Below, piece by piece: positions 63,458-64,000 of a stretch of DNA of 64,000 nt. The position numbers and the translations under genes are program-made. The notes beneath the pieces are model-generated. The model was not told where the DNA came from, made no database searches, and was given only the letters and a program-made list of their open reading frames with translations. Each line of letters begins with the position of its first letter. Position 1 is the stretch's first letter. The DNA lies in assembly GCF_028657945.1 (NCBI RefSeq), contig NZ_CP059693.1, positions 310,001 to 374,000 of the forward strand. The letters are read 5' to 3'. The DNA comes from Thalassomonas haliotis (GTDB lineage: Bacteria; Pseudomonadota; Gammaproteobacteria; Enterobacterales; Alteromonadaceae).

Positions 63458-63970
63458 ATGACAAAACTAAGTGAACAGCAATATCAGGTGGTGGTCAAGT
63501 CCGTCGCTGACAAAAAAGCCTTGCCGGGAGCACTGCTGCCGATATTGCATGATATCCAGGACCAGCTGGGTTACATCCCCAAAGCGGCGATTGACATTAT
63601 CGCCGCCGGTTTAAAGCAAACCGCCGCCGAAATTTACGGCGTGATCAGTTTTTATCATCATTTTCGCCTGGATAAACCCGGCAACCACCTGGTGGAAATC
63701 TGCCGGGCGGAAGCCTGTCAGGCCATGGGTTCTGAGGCTTTAGAGCAGGAAATCAAAAGCAAATTAGGCATAGATTACCACCAGACCAGCAAAGATAATA
63801 ATGTCAGTTTAGAGCCGGTCTATTGCCTGGGTAATTGCGCCTGCGGCCCCTCGGTTAAAGTTGGTGAGCGTGTTTATGGCCGCATGAGCGGAGAAAAGTT
63901 CAGCCAGCTGATGGATAAGTTATCCACCTATGTGGTGGAGCTTGGCCAGGGAGAAAACCATGCCAGTTAA
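63458..63970 (+). CDS. fdsG: NAD-dependent formate dehydrogenase gamma subunit (NuoE-like)
   Basis: The 170-residue protein has the thioredoxin-like 2Fe-2S fold of NuoE/FdsG: PAAIDIIAAGLKQTAAEIYGV-type N-terminal helices, then CRAEACQAMG and YCLGNCACGPSV carrying the four cysteines. A GTG one codon earlier is an alternative start. It overlaps the next gene by eleven bases. Together with that gene it indicates a soluble NAD-linked formate dehydrogenase (FdsGBA), which would oxidise formate released by hutG and purU. Confidence 0.87.
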   Translation: MTKLSEQQYQVVVKSVADKKALPGALLPILHDIQDQLGYIPKAAIDIIAAGLKQTAAEIYGVISFYHHFRLDKPGNHLVEICRAEACQAMGSEALEQEIKSKLGIDYHQTSKDNNVSLEPVYCLGNCACGPSVKVGERVYGRMSGEKFSQLMDKLSTYVVELGQGENHAS

Positions 63971-64000
63971 AATTTATATTCCCTGTGATACCACAGCCCT
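63960..64000 (+). CDS. fdsB: Formate dehydrogenase beta subunit, first codons only (partial)
   Basis: ATG 63960 overlaps the fdsG stop. Only MPVKIYIPCDTTA is visible; this matches the start of NuoF/FdsB-type flavoprotein subunits and the conserved gene order. The remainder lies outside the window. Confidence 0.65.
   Translation, partial: MPVKIYIPCDTTA

Noticed and set aside
1-64000. CRISPR array, prophage or intact insertion sequence
   Set aside because: No regularly spaced repeats, structural phage genes or transposase were found.

Overview
The window looks like a chromosomal segment of a marine gammaproteobacterium of the Alteromonadales, most probably Colwelliaceae (Thalassomonas-like). 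The evidence is the style of the proteins (OxyR, HemN, YihI, DUF2489, VF530, PurU), the abundance of CadC/ToxR-like one-component regulators, a CsrB-type RNA and moderate GC. The genus is inference. No prophage, CRISPR array or intact insertion sequence is visible.

Layout. 0-1.4 kb: the end of ahpF converging on oxyR (peroxide defence). 1.8-6.2 kb: a tightly overlapping six-gene operon encoding a secreted protein, a small exosortase-type membrane transpeptidase/protease, a 61-residue protein carrying twelve consecutive glycines and a sorting-signal-like C-terminus, an apolipoprotein N-acyltransferase (Lnt) paralogue, an acyl carrier protein and a ketosynthase. I read this as a dedicated peptide-processing and lipidation system, and it is the best candidate in the window for an undescribed pathway. 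6.5-11 kb: an ABC ATPase with a giant permease/M1-peptidase fusion. 11-18 kb: an accessory region with a decayed gene, an orphan HlyD-like protein, a double-glycine leader peptide, a CadC-like regulator, a family of secreted peptides ending in a DSPTRCE motif, and a LuxR-type regulator directly downstream of one of them.

18-28 kb: a glycine-zipper protein, NorE/NorF-like subunits with a secreted protein, a GCS2-type ligase paired with an AspA/AstE-type deacylase, a frameshifted VOC gene, a second CadC-like regulator, and a DUF4177-YidD-TM2-M48 protease operon. 28-39 kb: TSUP transporter, S41 peptidase with divergent LysR regulator, YdjM-like protein, MBL-fold lipoprotein, and a membrane-bound HTH regulator heading a MacB/ADOP-type ABC exporter operon. 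39-50 kb is core-like: tRNA-His, hemN, a DksA-like protein, DUF2489, yihI, a MITE-like repeat, a CsrB-like sRNA, M61 peptidase, purU, VF530 and a chemoreceptor.

50-61 kb is again accessory: a peroxiredoxin-like protein, a six-cysteine secreted peptide, two XRE regulators with a clear operator, a second double-glycine leader peptide with a membrane protein, a secreted FG-GAP beta-propeller protein, a third CadC-like regulator, a secreted-protein pseudogene with two in-frame stops, and a pair of overlapping small genes. 61-64 kb: hutG-hutF (histidine degradation, releasing formate) followed by the first genes of an NAD-linked formate dehydrogenase, a physiologically sensible pairing.

All calls were made by reading translations; no database search was possible. 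Several genes initiate with TTG or GTG, and short genes not evident by length alone (15414-15578, 60497-60667) were found by reading.
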